Assembly: GCF_026151165.2 (NCBI RefSeq) | Contig: NZ_CP117849.1 | Coordinates: forward strand, 3,906,001-3,970,000 | DNA from: Cryobacterium sp. SO2 | GTDB taxonomy: Bacteria; Actinomycetota; Actinomycetes; Actinomycetales; Microbacteriaceae | Direction: 5' to 3' | DNA length: 64,000 nt | Shown: piece after piece, positions 26,255 to 34,878 of the stretch | Numbering within the stretch: position 1 is the stretch's first letter | Layout of the letters: every line of letters starts with the position of its first letter | Position numbers and translations under genes: made by a program | Notes under the pieces: model-generated | The model's database searches: none | Seen by the model: the letters and a program-made list of their open reading frames with translations, nothing else | What the model was told of the DNA's origin: nothing

Positions 26255-26743
26255 TCAGCGGGCAGCATCCGAGTCCACGCTGTCGACGGCGGCCGTCATC
26301 GACGTGAGGAACTGCGCGATGAGCGCCGCATCGGCGGGGCTGAGCGCCCTGGCCGTGTCGATCATCCGTGCGTGCATGGCGCCGAGGGTTTGACGCACCT
26401 CGTCGTCGGAGCCGGGGGTGGCGGTGACCACGTTGCTGCGCCGGTTGGTGGGGTGCGGGGTGCGCTGAACGTGACCGCTCTTCGTCAGCCGGTCGAGCAG
26501 TGCTGTGACGGATGCCGAGGTCATGCCCAGGTGGTCCGCGAGGTCGCGACCGGAGACGATCCGCTGCTCCCCCTCGGCCTTGATCAGGAACCGGAGCGCC
26601 TGCAGGTCATTTGTGCCCATCCGCATCGAGTCGCGGGTGCGGCGCCGCATGGCTTCTTCTGCCTGCCGGTACTCCAGCAGTGTCGCGATGACCTCGTCGG
26701 CCTGGGGCGACGCGACCGGCCCTGTCGAACCCGGGATGCTCAC
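26255..26743 (-). CDS. MarR family transcriptional regulator
   Basis: A 162-residue winged-helix protein. Residues about 40-115 carry the MarR DNA-binding pattern: LADHLGMTSASVTALLDRLTKSGHVQR and the wing HPTNRRSNVV. It is a close paralogue of the gene that overlaps it by four bases upstream, sharing the AEEAMRRRT..SM.MG.NDL.ALRFL layout. The pair may form heterodimers. Targets are unknown; the divergent genes at 27435-28067 are candidates. Confidence 0.87.
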   Translation of the reverse strand: MSIPGSTGPVASPQADEVIATLLEYRQAEEAMRRRTRDSMRMGTNDLQALRFLIKAEGEQRIVSGRDLADHLGMTSASVTALLDRLTKSGHVQRTPHPTNRRSNVVTATPGSDDEVRQTLGAMHARMIDTARALSPADAALIAQFLTSMTAAVDSVDSDAAR

Positions 26744-27282
26744 CGGGACGACGCGGAGGAGGGCGGAGCGTCGGAGTCGACGTGCGCGTCGATCTCGTCG
26801 ACCGCGGCGCGCATGTTGTGCAGGAAATCGACGACGACCTTGGCCTGCGCCGGATCCAGGCGGTTGGCGACCTCAACCATCCGCGCCGGCACGTCACCCA
26901 GGGCAGCCTGGATCTCGGCGTCGGTGCTGGCGGTGGGCACCAGGATCAGGGCGCGGCGGTCGAAGGGGCTGTGCTCCCGCCGCACTTGGCCGGCTCGCTC
27001 TAGGCGGTCGATCAACACGGTTGTCGACGCGCTCGAGATGCCCAGATAGGCGGTCAGTTCTTTGGGGCCGGTCGTGCGGCCGTCCTGCTTTGCGATGAGC
27101 AGGTAGCGCAGCGCGAGCAGGTCATTCTCACCCAAACCCATGGATCGCTGGGTTCGGCTGCGCATCGCGGACTCCGCCGCGCGATAGGTGCGCAACGCCT
27201 CGAGAACCGCGACACTCCGCTCCCGCTGGGCGTCGTCGGCGTACCAGTAATGCGTGCCCGCGTCCTGAACCGAATATGCCAT
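26740..27282 (-). CDS. MarR family transcriptional regulator (tandem paralogue)
   Basis: A 180-residue protein with the MarR winged helix (LTAYLGISSASTTVLIDRLERAGQVRRE, wing SPFDRRALI). The ATG at 27282 is preferred over a TTG at 27288. The intergenic sequence 27283-27434 is AT-rich, with several CTAGT/ACTAA elements that could be operator half-sites. Its product probably binds there and controls both itself and the divergent 27435 gene. Confidence 0.87.
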   Translation of the reverse strand: MAYSVQDAGTHYWYADDAQRERSVAVLEALRTYRAAESAMRSRTQRSMGLGENDLLALRYLLIAKQDGRTTGPKELTAYLGISSASTTVLIDRLERAGQVRREHSPFDRRALILVPTASTDAEIQAALGDVPARMVEVANRLDPAQAKVVVDFLHNMRAAVDEIDAHVDSDAPPSSASSR

Positions 27283-27434
27283 CCACAAATACTAGTTCTC
27301 CTAACAAAATGTCGTCTCGGCCTCTCAGGGCCTTCGCAGCCACCTGCCCTCGTGGCATTTGCATTCGGTTTTGGTTCATGTAAATTATTACTAGATACAC
27401 GAACTAATAGACCGACTAGCTAAAGGGGGGCTCG

Positions 27435-27737
27435 ATGACAAGCGCCAACACCAGCACCCACATCGCCTGGTACAACCCCGAGAGCAATCTTTGGGTCGCC
27501 GCCGCCAACGGTGAGCATGCCGGCCTAGTCGAGTTCGTGGACGGGCACTTCACCGTGCGCAGCAACACCGGCTCGGTTGTGGCGGAAACCACGAGCATCC
27601 CGGCCGCCCAGGCGGCCCTCGCCCAGCACATCGACGCCCTAGCCAACCACGGTGACGAGTCCGCTGCCGTACCGACGCGGTCCTTCTTCAAGCGGGTGCC
27701 GCGGCCGGTCTACCTGCGCGGCTCCCTCGCCGCCTGA
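27435..27737 (+). CDS. Small hypothetical protein, 100 residues
   Basis: A strong GGGGGG-type ribosome site precedes the ATG. The sequence (IAWYNPESNLWVAAANGEHAGLVEF at the start) predicts a small beta-rich domain, then a helix and a basic tail (SFFKRVPRPVYLRG). No family recognised. It is followed by a GlsB-type stress protein and lies opposite a MarR pair, suggesting a stress-induced unit. Confidence 0.68.
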   Translation: MTSANTSTHIAWYNPESNLWVAAANGEHAGLVEFVDGHFTVRSNTGSVVAETTSIPAAQAALAQHIDALANHGDESAAVPTRSFFKRVPRPVYLRGSLAA

Positions 27738-27806
27738 CCTCTCACTTCCCTTCTTTTTTCTTCAGTTCCATCTCACCAGCAGCACGATCAGAAAGCAGAG
27801 ACACTC

Positions 27807-28067
27807 ATGGGCTTCTTCGGATTCCTCCTCCTCGGCCTCCTCGCCGGCGCCATCGCCAAGCTCATCCTCCCCGGCAAGAACGGTGGCGGTTGGCTCGTCA
27901 CCCTACTGCTCGGCGTTGTCGGCGCCATCGTCGGCGGCTTCCTCGGCGGGCTCCTCTTCAACGTCGGCATCAACGACTTCTTCTCCCTCTCCACCTGGGT
28001 GCTCGCCATCGGCGGCTCAATCATCGTGCTCGTGATCTACGGCGCGATCACCGGACGCCGCCGCTAA
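27807..28067 (+). CDS. GlsB/YeaQ/YmgE family stress-response membrane protein
   Basis: An 86-residue protein with three hydrophobic segments: GFFGFLLLGLLAGAIAKLILPG, VTLLLGVVGAIVGGFLGGLLF and VLAIGGSIIVLVIYGAI. The small-residue pattern G.....G..AG is that of the transglycosylase-associated protein family. Length matches the family. It sits in the cytoplasmic membrane; biochemical role is unknown. A clear terminator follows at 28085. Confidence 0.9.
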   Translation: MGFFGFLLLGLLAGAIAKLILPGKNGGGWLVTLLLGVVGAIVGGFLGGLLFNVGINDFFSLSTWVLAIGGSIIVLVIYGAITGRRR

Positions 28068-28084
28068 CCAGCGACAGGACGTTG

Positions 28085-28119
28085 AAGGCACCGATCCTCA
28101 GGGATCGGTGCCTTCTTTT
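28085..28119 (+). terminator. Rho-independent terminator
   Basis: An 11-base-pair perfect GC-rich stem (28087-28097 with 28102-28112), a TCAG loop and a T-rich tail, directly after the GlsB gene. It is extended by two A-T pairs at the base and may work in both directions. Confidence 0.9.
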
Positions 28120-28164
28120 GTATCCCCAGTTTCTGCACCACCGGCGCGCAGGCAGCATCGGACG

Positions 28165-28884
28165 CTACAGGGCCAGCAGGGCAACCCCGGTGACCAGGGC
28201 GTTCAAGGTCACATGCATCACGATGGGCGCCCACAGGGTGGTGTGGAACTCGCGGAGGTAGGCGAGCGCCAGGCCGAGGGTGAGCATGTAGGGCAGCAGG
28301 ATCGGCACACCGTGAAAGGCCGCGAAGAGCGCCGCGCTGAGCAGTGCCGCCGCGATGGGGACGAACCGGCGGCGGAATCCGCCATACACGAGGGCACGGA
28401 AGACCACTTCCTCCCAGATCGGGGTGAGGAGAGCGATCCCGATGAAACTGGCGGCCGCCAGCAACGGACCCACGCCCAGAAGGAGCGAGTCCACCGCGTC
28501 GCCACTGCTGGCGACCTCCCCGGTCAGCGCGAAAGCGAGCCCCTGCACCGCGGCGAGGAGAAGGAAGATCACGGGGACCTGCCAGAGCAGGTGCAGGATG
28601 CGCGGTGTCGGGCGGTGGAATCCGATCGCCCGCCAGCCGCTGCCCGCCCGGCGCAGGCCCAGATGCAGCACGAGCAGCATCACCGCAGCATGACCGAAGA
28701 GAGTGCCCGCCAGCACCGGAACGGCGACCTCCCGCACGCCGGGGACGACCATGATCCCAAGCACGACGGCGCCGAAGAACACAACCGTCACCAGCAGCAG
28801 CGCCGCCAGGAGCACCAGCGTCGGCTTGAGCGCCAGCGGCGAGCGCACGGACGCCACTACGCCGTCACGGCCCGAGGTGGGCAC
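28165..28884 (-). CDS. CPBP family intramembrane metalloprotease
   Basis: A 239-residue multi-pass membrane protein (about seven hydrophobic helices). Diagnostic motifs are PIWEEVVFRALVYGGFRRRF (the EExxxR motif) and AALFAAFHGVPILLPYML (FxxxH), whose Glu and His residues form the metal site of Abi/CPBP proteases. The GTG start at 28884 is chosen because GGGGAG precedes it by seven bases. It lies just after the GGDEF-EAL gene, so the two may be co-transcribed. Confidence 0.88.
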   Translation of the reverse strand: MPTSGRDGVVASVRSPLALKPTLVLLAALLLVTVVFFGAVVLGIMVVPGVREVAVPVLAGTLFGHAAVMLLVLHLGLRRAGSGWRAIGFHRPTPRILHLLWQVPVIFLLLAAVQGLAFALTGEVASSGDAVDSLLLGVGPLLAAASFIGIALLTPIWEEVVFRALVYGGFRRRFVPIAAALLSAALFAAFHGVPILLPYMLTLGLALAYLREFHTTLWAPIVMHVTLNALVTGVALLAL

Positions 28885-28888
28885 CGGT

Positions 28889-31195
28889 CTACTCCCCGGC
28901 CACGGCGACTGCGGGATGCTGGGCGGCCTGCGCCGCACGTTGCGTGAACCAGGCGTCCAGCTCGGCGGCGGCAAGCGGGCGGGAGATGAAGTACCCCTGG
29001 GCTTGATCGCAGCCCAACCGGGCCAGGTCGGCGTAGGCATCCTCCACCTCCACGCCTTCGGCGACGATGCGCATCCCCAGCCCGTGGGCCAGGGCGATGG
29101 TCGACCCCACAAGCGTGGCAGCGCGGGCGTTGTCCGCCATCGGCAGCACGAACGATCTGTCGAGTTTGAGTTCGTCGATGGGCAGGTCACGCAGGTACGA
29201 CAGCGAGCTGTAGCCGGTGCCGAAGTCGTCGATGGCGATGTGGATGCCGCTTTCGCGCAGCTGCGTCAGGATGCCGTGGGCCCGGTCCCGGTCGGCCATC
29301 AGGAAGTCCTCGGTGATCTCCAACAGCAGGGCCGCGGTGGTGAGGCCGCGGGACGCGATCATGGCGGCGATTCGAGCCGGGAGGCTGGCGTCGATGAGGG
29401 AGCTCGCCGACAGGTTGACCGCCACCGTCAGCGGCCGGCCGTCGGCCTGCCAGGTGGCGGCCTGGTCCAGCGCCTCGCCCAGAACGATCTGGGTCAGCTC
29501 GTGCATCAGGCCGGCCTCCTCCACCAGGGTGAGGAACTGGTCGGGGTGCAGAAGGCCTCGGCGGGGATGATTCCAGCGCACGAGGGCTTCGACCCCGCGC
29601 ACCGCGCCGGAGGCCAGATCGACCTTGGGCTGGTAGTGCAGCACGAGTTCGTCATCACGGAGCGCGAGGCGCAGTTCCTGCAGGGTGCGCAGCCGTTCGT
29701 CGCCGTGGCTGTCGTTGGCGCTCACGTAGATCTGGTGCCCCGCGCGCGCAGACTTCGCCGCGTACATGGCCATATCGGCCTTGCGGAGCAGGCCGGTGAC
29801 ATCCACGCCGTGGTCGGGAAAGAGCGCGATCCCAATGCTGACATTGGCCTGCAGGGCGATGCCCTCGAGGGTGAACGGCTCGGCCAGCGCGGCGCGCAGA
29901 GTTTCGGCGATCGCCGTCGCCCGCTCGGGGCCGGCGTCGCCGAGCAGGAGCGCGAACTCGTCGCCGCCCAGCCGGGCGAGCAGATCGTCGGCGCTGAGCT
30001 GGTCGACCAGGCGCTGCCCCACCTGCACGAGTAGGCGGTCACCCACGTTGTGGCCCAGGCTGTCGTTCACTTCCTTGAATCTGTCCAGGTCCAGCAGAAG
30101 CAGCGCGCTCGGTCGCCCCGCAGACGCCGCGAGGCGCACGGGCACTTCGGCGTAGAGCGCCCTCCGGTTGGGCAGCCCGGTCAAATCGTCGGTCAACGCC
30201 TGGTTCTGCAGGTCCGCCATGCTCACGAGCTGCCGGAAGGCCAACTGGGTGCGCACCGCCGCCATGATCAGCGCCGCAGTGGCCAGCAGCACCGCCAGCC
30301 ACGACACCGTCACCTGACTGCTCAACACCAGGATGCCGAGGCCCGCGGTCGTGGCCAGCGCCGGAACCGCCAGCACCCAGGTGCTGGACGTCTCCCGCCG
30401 CACCGCCCTCTCCCGCAGCGCCGAGCCGTCCACCCACACGGCCAACAGTGTGAGTCCGATGGCCCAACCGGCGTCGAGCGGGGTACCGATCACGTAATCC
30501 TCGTTGGACACCCGCAAGGCGTAGACAACATCCGCTGCGGTGAAAACCATCAGGCCGAAGACCAGGTAGCCCCAGCGTCGGCCGGCGACGAGCCCGCGGG
30601 TGGCGGCGATGCCCACGATGGCCGCCACCAGCACGAGGTCGAACAACGGATAGGCGACGGCGAAGACGGATGCGACGGACACCGGTCCCTCGAGCGCCGC
30701 ATCCACGACCGGGCTGAGCAAAACGGCCAACACCGCGGCCGACCCGAGCGCCCCCATGGCGCTGTCGAGGATGACCGGCCACGGCAAGCGCGGTAGTTGC
30801 CGGTAGACCAGCGCGATCAACGCGGCCAGTGTGAGCGGGTAGAAGAGCAGATAACCGACGTCGGCGAACGACGGGAACGGCAGTGATCGGGAGCCGGCCA
30901 GCGACAGGATGTAGTACCCGTTCGCGAGCGCGAACGAGGTCACGGCGGCCGCCGCCAGGCCTACCTGCAGGCGCCGGGACCTGGTGCGACGCAGCGCCAT
31001 CCAACATACGAAAGCCGGCACGAACTGGGTGATCGAGCCCAACCAGCCATCGACAAACGGGCTGTACGAGTCGCCAGGCACCAGCAGGCCCACCAGGTAG
31101 GCGGCCAGGATCAGCCACATGAGCCACATCGAGGCAGTGCGAAAACGGTCAGTCCCCGATGCGGGCCCGTCGAGATCGTCTGTTCGCCTTCGCAT
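28889..31195 (-). CDS. Membrane-anchored GGDEF-EAL cyclic-di-GMP signalling protein
   Basis: A 768-residue protein. About eight to nine N-terminal membrane helices (residues 20-310) form a sensory region. The GGDEF domain reads ARLGGDEFALLLG with DDLTGLPNR upstream, so the cyclase site is intact. The EAL domain has the variant start VRGVEALVRWNHP, then FGTGYSSLSYL and VEDAY, with catalytic Glu in VEALVRW and the DDFGTG loop kept. It may be a bifunctional cyclase/phosphodiesterase. Start at 31195 preferred; a GTG lies at 31207. Confidence 0.92.
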   Translation of the reverse strand: MRRRTDDLDGPASGTDRFRTASMWLMWLILAAYLVGLLVPGDSYSPFVDGWLGSITQFVPAFVCWMALRRTRSRRLQVGLAAAAVTSFALANGYYILSLAGSRSLPFPSFADVGYLLFYPLTLAALIALVYRQLPRLPWPVILDSAMGALGSAAVLAVLLSPVVDAALEGPVSVASVFAVAYPLFDLVLVAAIVGIAATRGLVAGRRWGYLVFGLMVFTAADVVYALRVSNEDYVIGTPLDAGWAIGLTLLAVWVDGSALRERAVRRETSSTWVLAVPALATTAGLGILVLSSQVTVSWLAVLLATAALIMAAVRTQLAFRQLVSMADLQNQALTDDLTGLPNRRALYAEVPVRLAASAGRPSALLLLDLDRFKEVNDSLGHNVGDRLLVQVGQRLVDQLSADDLLARLGGDEFALLLGDAGPERATAIAETLRAALAEPFTLEGIALQANVSIGIALFPDHGVDVTGLLRKADMAMYAAKSARAGHQIYVSANDSHGDERLRTLQELRLALRDDELVLHYQPKVDLASGAVRGVEALVRWNHPRRGLLHPDQFLTLVEEAGLMHELTQIVLGEALDQAATWQADGRPLTVAVNLSASSLIDASLPARIAAMIASRGLTTAALLLEITEDFLMADRDRAHGILTQLRESGIHIAIDDFGTGYSSLSYLRDLPIDELKLDRSFVLPMADNARAATLVGSTIALAHGLGMRIVAEGVEVEDAYADLARLGCDQAQGYFISRPLAAAELDAWFTQRAAQAAQHPAVAVAGE

Positions 31196-31291
31196 CCGAC
31201 ACCGCACCCCCTGGCATCAGAGTAGTTGACGGTGCCCGTTGCGAGTGTCGGCGCGGCACGACCCGGTGCCGGCGACCGCTACTCGGCCTGT

Positions 31292-31516
31292 CTATTCGGT
31301 GGTTCGGCGCAGGCGGATCGTCCACAGGGTCAGCATGGCCACCGCCGCCACGAACGCGACCGTCAACCCACTGCCGGTGAGGGAGAGCGTCGCACCCGCC
31401 GCCGTACCGACACCCACCACGAAGCTGGTGATCAACAGCCCGGTCGCGACCAGCAGGGCCAGCGCCGAGACGGACAGGGCCACGTTCGCGACCAGGAACT
31501 TGCGCTCAACCACCAT
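31292..31516 (-). CDS. Small membrane protein, 74 residues
   Basis: Two hydrophobic helices (VALSVSALALLVATGLLITS and LTVAFVAAVAMLTLWTI) separated by a short loop, with a basic end. The ATG at 31516 has a GAGG element eight bases upstream. No family recognised. It lies between the GGDEF-EAL gene and the epoxide hydrolase on the same strand. Confidence 0.6.
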   Translation of the reverse strand: MVVERKFLVANVALSVSALALLVATGLLITSFVVGVGTAAGATLSLTGSGLTVAFVAAVAMLTLWTIRLRRTTE

Positions 31517-31647
31517 CTGCACACCTCGATCTCGGTTTCGCACCTGCTGTTCAGAGGCGATACCGCAACCCTGCGCGCAATCGACGGCGATGGCTAGTCG
31601 GCGGAAGTGACGACTTGTGGGCGACGCGCGCGGGCTGTTAGCGTGCC

Positions 31648-32835
31648 TCAGGCCCGAGTCGAGGCCCGATACGGCCGGAAGAATTCCCGCAGCTCGTGGG
31701 CGTACAACTCGGGCTGTTCGAACGCGGCGAAGTGGCCGCCATGCGCCGGCTCGGTGGCTCGCACGACATTCGCGGTGCGTTCCAGCCAGGCGAGCGGCGG
31801 GCGCACCAGGTCGCCGGGGAAGATCGCGAAGCCCGACGGCACCGCCACCCGGCGGGCGAGCTGAGCGGGCGGGATGGCGGCGTTCGCGTTGTACATCCGC
31901 ATCGACGACCCGATGGTGCCCGTGAACCAGTAGATGGTGAGGTTGGTGAGGATCTCGTCCCGGCTGAAGACGCTCTCGAGGTCGCCGTCGCAGTCGCTCC
32001 AGGCCCGCAGTTTCTCGACGATCCAGGCGGCCAGGCCCGCCGGCGAGTCGGTGAGCCCGAACGCGGCAGTCTGCGGCTTGGTGCGGTGCATGGCCGCGTA
32101 GGCACCCTCCGCCGCACCCCAGGCCGCACCGCCCTGCAACCAGTCGCGTTCTTCCGGGGCCAAATCTGCCAGGTCGCCGTCGAAGACGGCCAGGCCGGCG
32201 TCGGTGCGGTGCACGGCCACGACCTTGTCGGGGTGGTCGAGGGCGAGGTAGCGGCTCACGTGACTGCCGATGTCGCCGCCGGCCGCACCGAACCGGGCGT
32301 AGCCGAGACCGCCCATGAGTTCTGCCCAGAGCCCGGCCACCTCAATGGAGTTGAGCGCAGGCCCGGTAGGGATGTCGGAATAGCCGAACCCGGGCAGGTC
32401 GGGCACGATCACGTCGAACGCATCCGCCGGGTCGCCGCCGTGTGCACCCGGGTCGGTGAGCAGCGGGATCACCTTGGAGTAGCGCCAGAAAGAATCCGGC
32501 CAGCCGTGGCTGAGCACCAGCGGCAACACGGGCCCCGTGGGCGCAACGGCACGGGCATGCACAAAGTGGATGCCCAGCCCGCCGACCTGGGCTCGGAACC
32601 GGGGTAACCGGTTGAGTGCGGCCTCCGCTGCCGGCCAGTCGAACTCGTCGGCCCAGTAGCCGACGAGGTCGCGCAGGCAGTCGAGGTCGGTGCCGAGGGC
32701 CCAGCCGGCGTCCTCCGGCGCATCCGGCCAGCGCGTGGCCCGCAGGCGGGCGCGGAGGTCCGCCAGCGCGGCGGGGTCGGTCTGCGTGGTGAACGGTTCG
32801 GGGCGACGCTCAGCGTTCGGCATGTCCTCGACCAT
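31648..32835 (-). CDS. Epoxide hydrolase (alpha/beta hydrolase with EHN domain)
   Basis: A 395-residue protein. The N-terminal epoxide hydrolase domain (residues about 10-120, RLRATRWPDAP and YWADEFDWPAAEAALNRLPRF) is followed by LSHGWPDSFW (oxyanion HGWP), GGDIGSHVSR with the nucleophile Asp, and a C-terminal PAHGGHFAAFEQPELYAHEL with the catalytic His. This order is that of microsomal-type epoxide hydrolases common in actinobacteria. Acts on small epoxides; the natural substrate is unknown. Confidence 0.9.
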   Translation of the reverse strand: MVEDMPNAERRPEPFTTQTDPAALADLRARLRATRWPDAPEDAGWALGTDLDCLRDLVGYWADEFDWPAAEAALNRLPRFRAQVGGLGIHFVHARAVAPTGPVLPLVLSHGWPDSFWRYSKVIPLLTDPGAHGGDPADAFDVIVPDLPGFGYSDIPTGPALNSIEVAGLWAELMGGLGYARFGAAGGDIGSHVSRYLALDHPDKVVAVHRTDAGLAVFDGDLADLAPEERDWLQGGAAWGAAEGAYAAMHRTKPQTAAFGLTDSPAGLAAWIVEKLRAWSDCDGDLESVFSRDEILTNLTIYWFTGTIGSSMRMYNANAAIPPAQLARRVAVPSGFAIFPGDLVRPPLAWLERTANVVRATEPAHGGHFAAFEQPELYAHELREFFRPYRASTRA

Positions 32836-32888
32836 ACTGCGGGCCCCGTGCTACGGGGCGTCCTGCACCGAGCCGATGCTGGCGCTCC

Positions 32889-33182
32889 TTACTCTTCGGC
32901 CTCTTCCACCTGTTCGGCGAGCTGGGCCCGGTCGTCGGCGGATGATTCGCGATCGCTCTTGGAGTGGGACCGGTCGATCGCGGCGGCGCGGCGTTCACCG
33001 TGGCCGGAATAGGTTTCCCCGACGTTGAGGAAGGCCTTGAGGTCGGCGGCTTCTGCACGCTTGTCAGATTCGGCGTCTCGGACGTCGGCTTCGTCGTCTC
33101 TGCGGTCGGCGTCGGCCAGAATCTTCTTGGCCTTGTGGTTCGGGTTCGTGGCCGGGGTGTCGGAGTCAGTCGGCTGGTCCAT
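32889..33182 (-). CDS. Charged hypothetical protein with Asp-Arg repeats, 97 residues
   Basis: No enzymatic family. The sequence is almost entirely charged and helical: ADADRRDDEADVRDAESDKR, then ERRAAAIDRSHSKSDRESSADDR. The DR-x(6) periodicity is seen in a group of uncharacterised actinobacterial proteins and in linker regions of some signalling proteins. Start at 33182 (MDQPTDSD). Probably cytosolic; function unknown. Confidence 0.68.
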   Translation of the reverse strand: MDQPTDSDTPATNPNHKAKKILADADRRDDEADVRDAESDKRAEAADLKAFLNVGETYSGHGERRAAAIDRSHSKSDRESSADDRAQLAEQVEEAEE

Positions 33183-33255
33183 GTTCCCTATATAACACCA
33201 ACGAATGGCGAATGAACTGAAGACCACTGGCCGCTCTACTCGGAGCCGCGCTTCC

Positions 33256-34152
33256 TCAGCTCTCGCGGCCGAAGAACCGGCCGAGGTCGCCCAGCCCGGG
33301 GATCTCGAAGTTCGAGGCCAGGTCGGTGAGGCTCGACGCGTCGAAGTTCGACCCGGCCTCGGTCAGCTGCTCGCCGACCCCACCGGCGTAGTCCTCTGCG
33401 CCCGTGGCGATGTCGCCCAGGCCGCTGGCGTAGTCCTCGGCGCCGGCGGTGAGGTCGCCGAGGCCACCGGCCAGGCTGTCGAAGTCGACGCCGAGCCCAG
33501 CGGCCTGTTCGAGGATCGGTGCGGCCACGCTGCTGAGCACGGCGCCACCGGCGACGGCGGCGAGGAGTCCGCCGGCCGCGCCCAGACCGGCTCCGGCGAC
33601 AGCGCCGAGTCCGACTCCGGCAAGCGCGCCGGCGCCGCCCTGTGCGGCGGGCTTGGCGAACAGCGAGCGCAGGAAGCCGGGGTTGTGCGCTTCGCCCCTG
33701 GCTGCCGCGCGCGCGAGGTCGGCGGGTTCCGCCGACGCCGGCTGCTCGGTGGCTGGCAGCTCCGCGCGCAGCTGCGCGTTGACCTGCTCGCGCTGGGCGG
33801 GAGTGAGCCGGGCGAAGGCGTCGCGGTGCACCTGTTCGAGCTGCTCCGGCTGCGCGGTCTTCAGGAGGTAGTCGTAGCGGGCGATGGCCGCCGCATCCGC
33901 TGGGATGGCGGCGTTTTGGGGTGTGGCTGCGGCGCGCTGAGGCGTGGCGGCCGCGAGCGGAGCTGCTGCTGGCGGCTGAGTTGCGGCGGACGGCTGAGTT
34001 GCAGCGGCCGGCCGGGTGTCGCCGGTGACCTTGTCGGCCGCCGTGCGCACCAGGTCGCGCCAGTCCGTCTTGCCTGAGCCGTTCGTGGAGGACTGCCCCG
34101 ACTTGTCGAGGGCTTTCGATGCCATGTTCAGAATGCGCTGGAGATTGCTCAC
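33256..34152 (-). CDS. Hypothetical protein with Ala/Pro-rich linker and glycine-rich C-terminus
   Basis: A 298-residue protein starting GTG at 34152, with GAAGGG upstream. Residues 1-45 (NLQRILNMASKALDKSGQSS) are helical, then an Ala/Pro/Thr linker to about 95. A helical segment DYLLKTAQPEQLEQVHRDAFARLTPAQREQVN matches a short domain found in actinobacterial low-complexity proteins. A Gly/Ala-rich stretch (GALAGVGLGAVAGAGLGAAGG) could insert in a membrane. The longer frame reaching 36306 is a shadow of the aminotransferase gene. Confidence 0.75.
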   Translation of the reverse strand: MSNLQRILNMASKALDKSGQSSTNGSGKTDWRDLVRTAADKVTGDTRPAAATQPSAATQPPAAAPLAAATPQRAAATPQNAAIPADAAAIARYDYLLKTAQPEQLEQVHRDAFARLTPAQREQVNAQLRAELPATEQPASAEPADLARAAARGEAHNPGFLRSLFAKPAAQGGAGALAGVGLGAVAGAGLGAAGGLLAAVAGGAVLSSVAAPILEQAAGLGVDFDSLAGGLGDLTAGAEDYASGLGDIATGAEDYAGGVGEQLTEAGSNFDASSLTDLASNFEIPGLGDLGRFFGRES

Positions 34153-34238
34153 AGGAGGCCCTTCAATTGACTGGTTCCCCAGTCTTCCCGACCGCGCCTG
34201 AGCAAAGCCTCTTAGCCGGTAGTCGGCACCGGCACCGG

Positions 34239-34742
34239 TCAGTGCTTGCGACGTATTCGACGCGGCACCACGATCCAGATCACGAGCACCACCAGGACGA
34301 TGAAGGCGGCGAAGGCCACTCCCCAGGCCCGGCCGAGCACGAGGTCGAAGATCAGCAGCCCGATGCCGGCGACCGTGATCGCTACTCCGGCAAGTGTCGC
34401 CTGCACGAAGTAGTCGGTGTACCGCACGATGGTGTCCTTGGCCTGCCGGCGGAACAGCACCCGGTGCAGGCTCACCGGCGCCAGCCCGACCAGCGTGGTG
34501 ACGATGGAGGTGACGACCAGCACGAGGTAGGTGTCGCGCTGGAAGGCATCCAGATCGGCGAAGCGGGACTGGAAGACCGCGGCGAGCAGGAAGCCGGTGA
34601 GGATCTGTGTGCCGGTCTGGATCACCCGGAGCTCCTGGAGCAGCTCGGCCCAGTTCCGGTCCAATTGCTCGGTGGGGGTTTCGGTGCGGCCGTCCGGAGC
34701 CGGGCTGGGCTCCTCCGGGGTGCGCGGAGCGGGGTCGGGCAT
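34239..34742 (-). CDS. DUF6328-type membrane protein
   Basis: A 167-residue protein with a Pro-rich acidic N-terminus, the conserved LDRNWAELLQELRVIQTGTQILTGFLL start of the domain, four membrane helices and a basic RRIRRKH tail. This matches the uncharacterised actinobacterial DUF6328 family. The ATG at 34742 has GAAGGG seven bases upstream; longer starts lack this. Function unknown. Confidence 0.8.
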   Translation of the reverse strand: MPDPAPRTPEEPSPAPDGRTETPTEQLDRNWAELLQELRVIQTGTQILTGFLLAAVFQSRFADLDAFQRDTYLVLVVTSIVTTLVGLAPVSLHRVLFRRQAKDTIVRYTDYFVQATLAGVAITVAGIGLLIFDLVLGRAWGVAFAAFIVLVVLVIWIVVPRRIRRKH

Positions 34743-34878
34743 CACTGAACCCTTCGTCTGTCGCTGTAATCGTCTTTGAGACAATAAGCGTGGCCCTCAT
34801 CTGCCTGTTCCACCATCCCCACGGCCATCCCTGCCCACGGCCATCCCTACCCACTGCCCGGCCAGACCTTGGAGTCCC

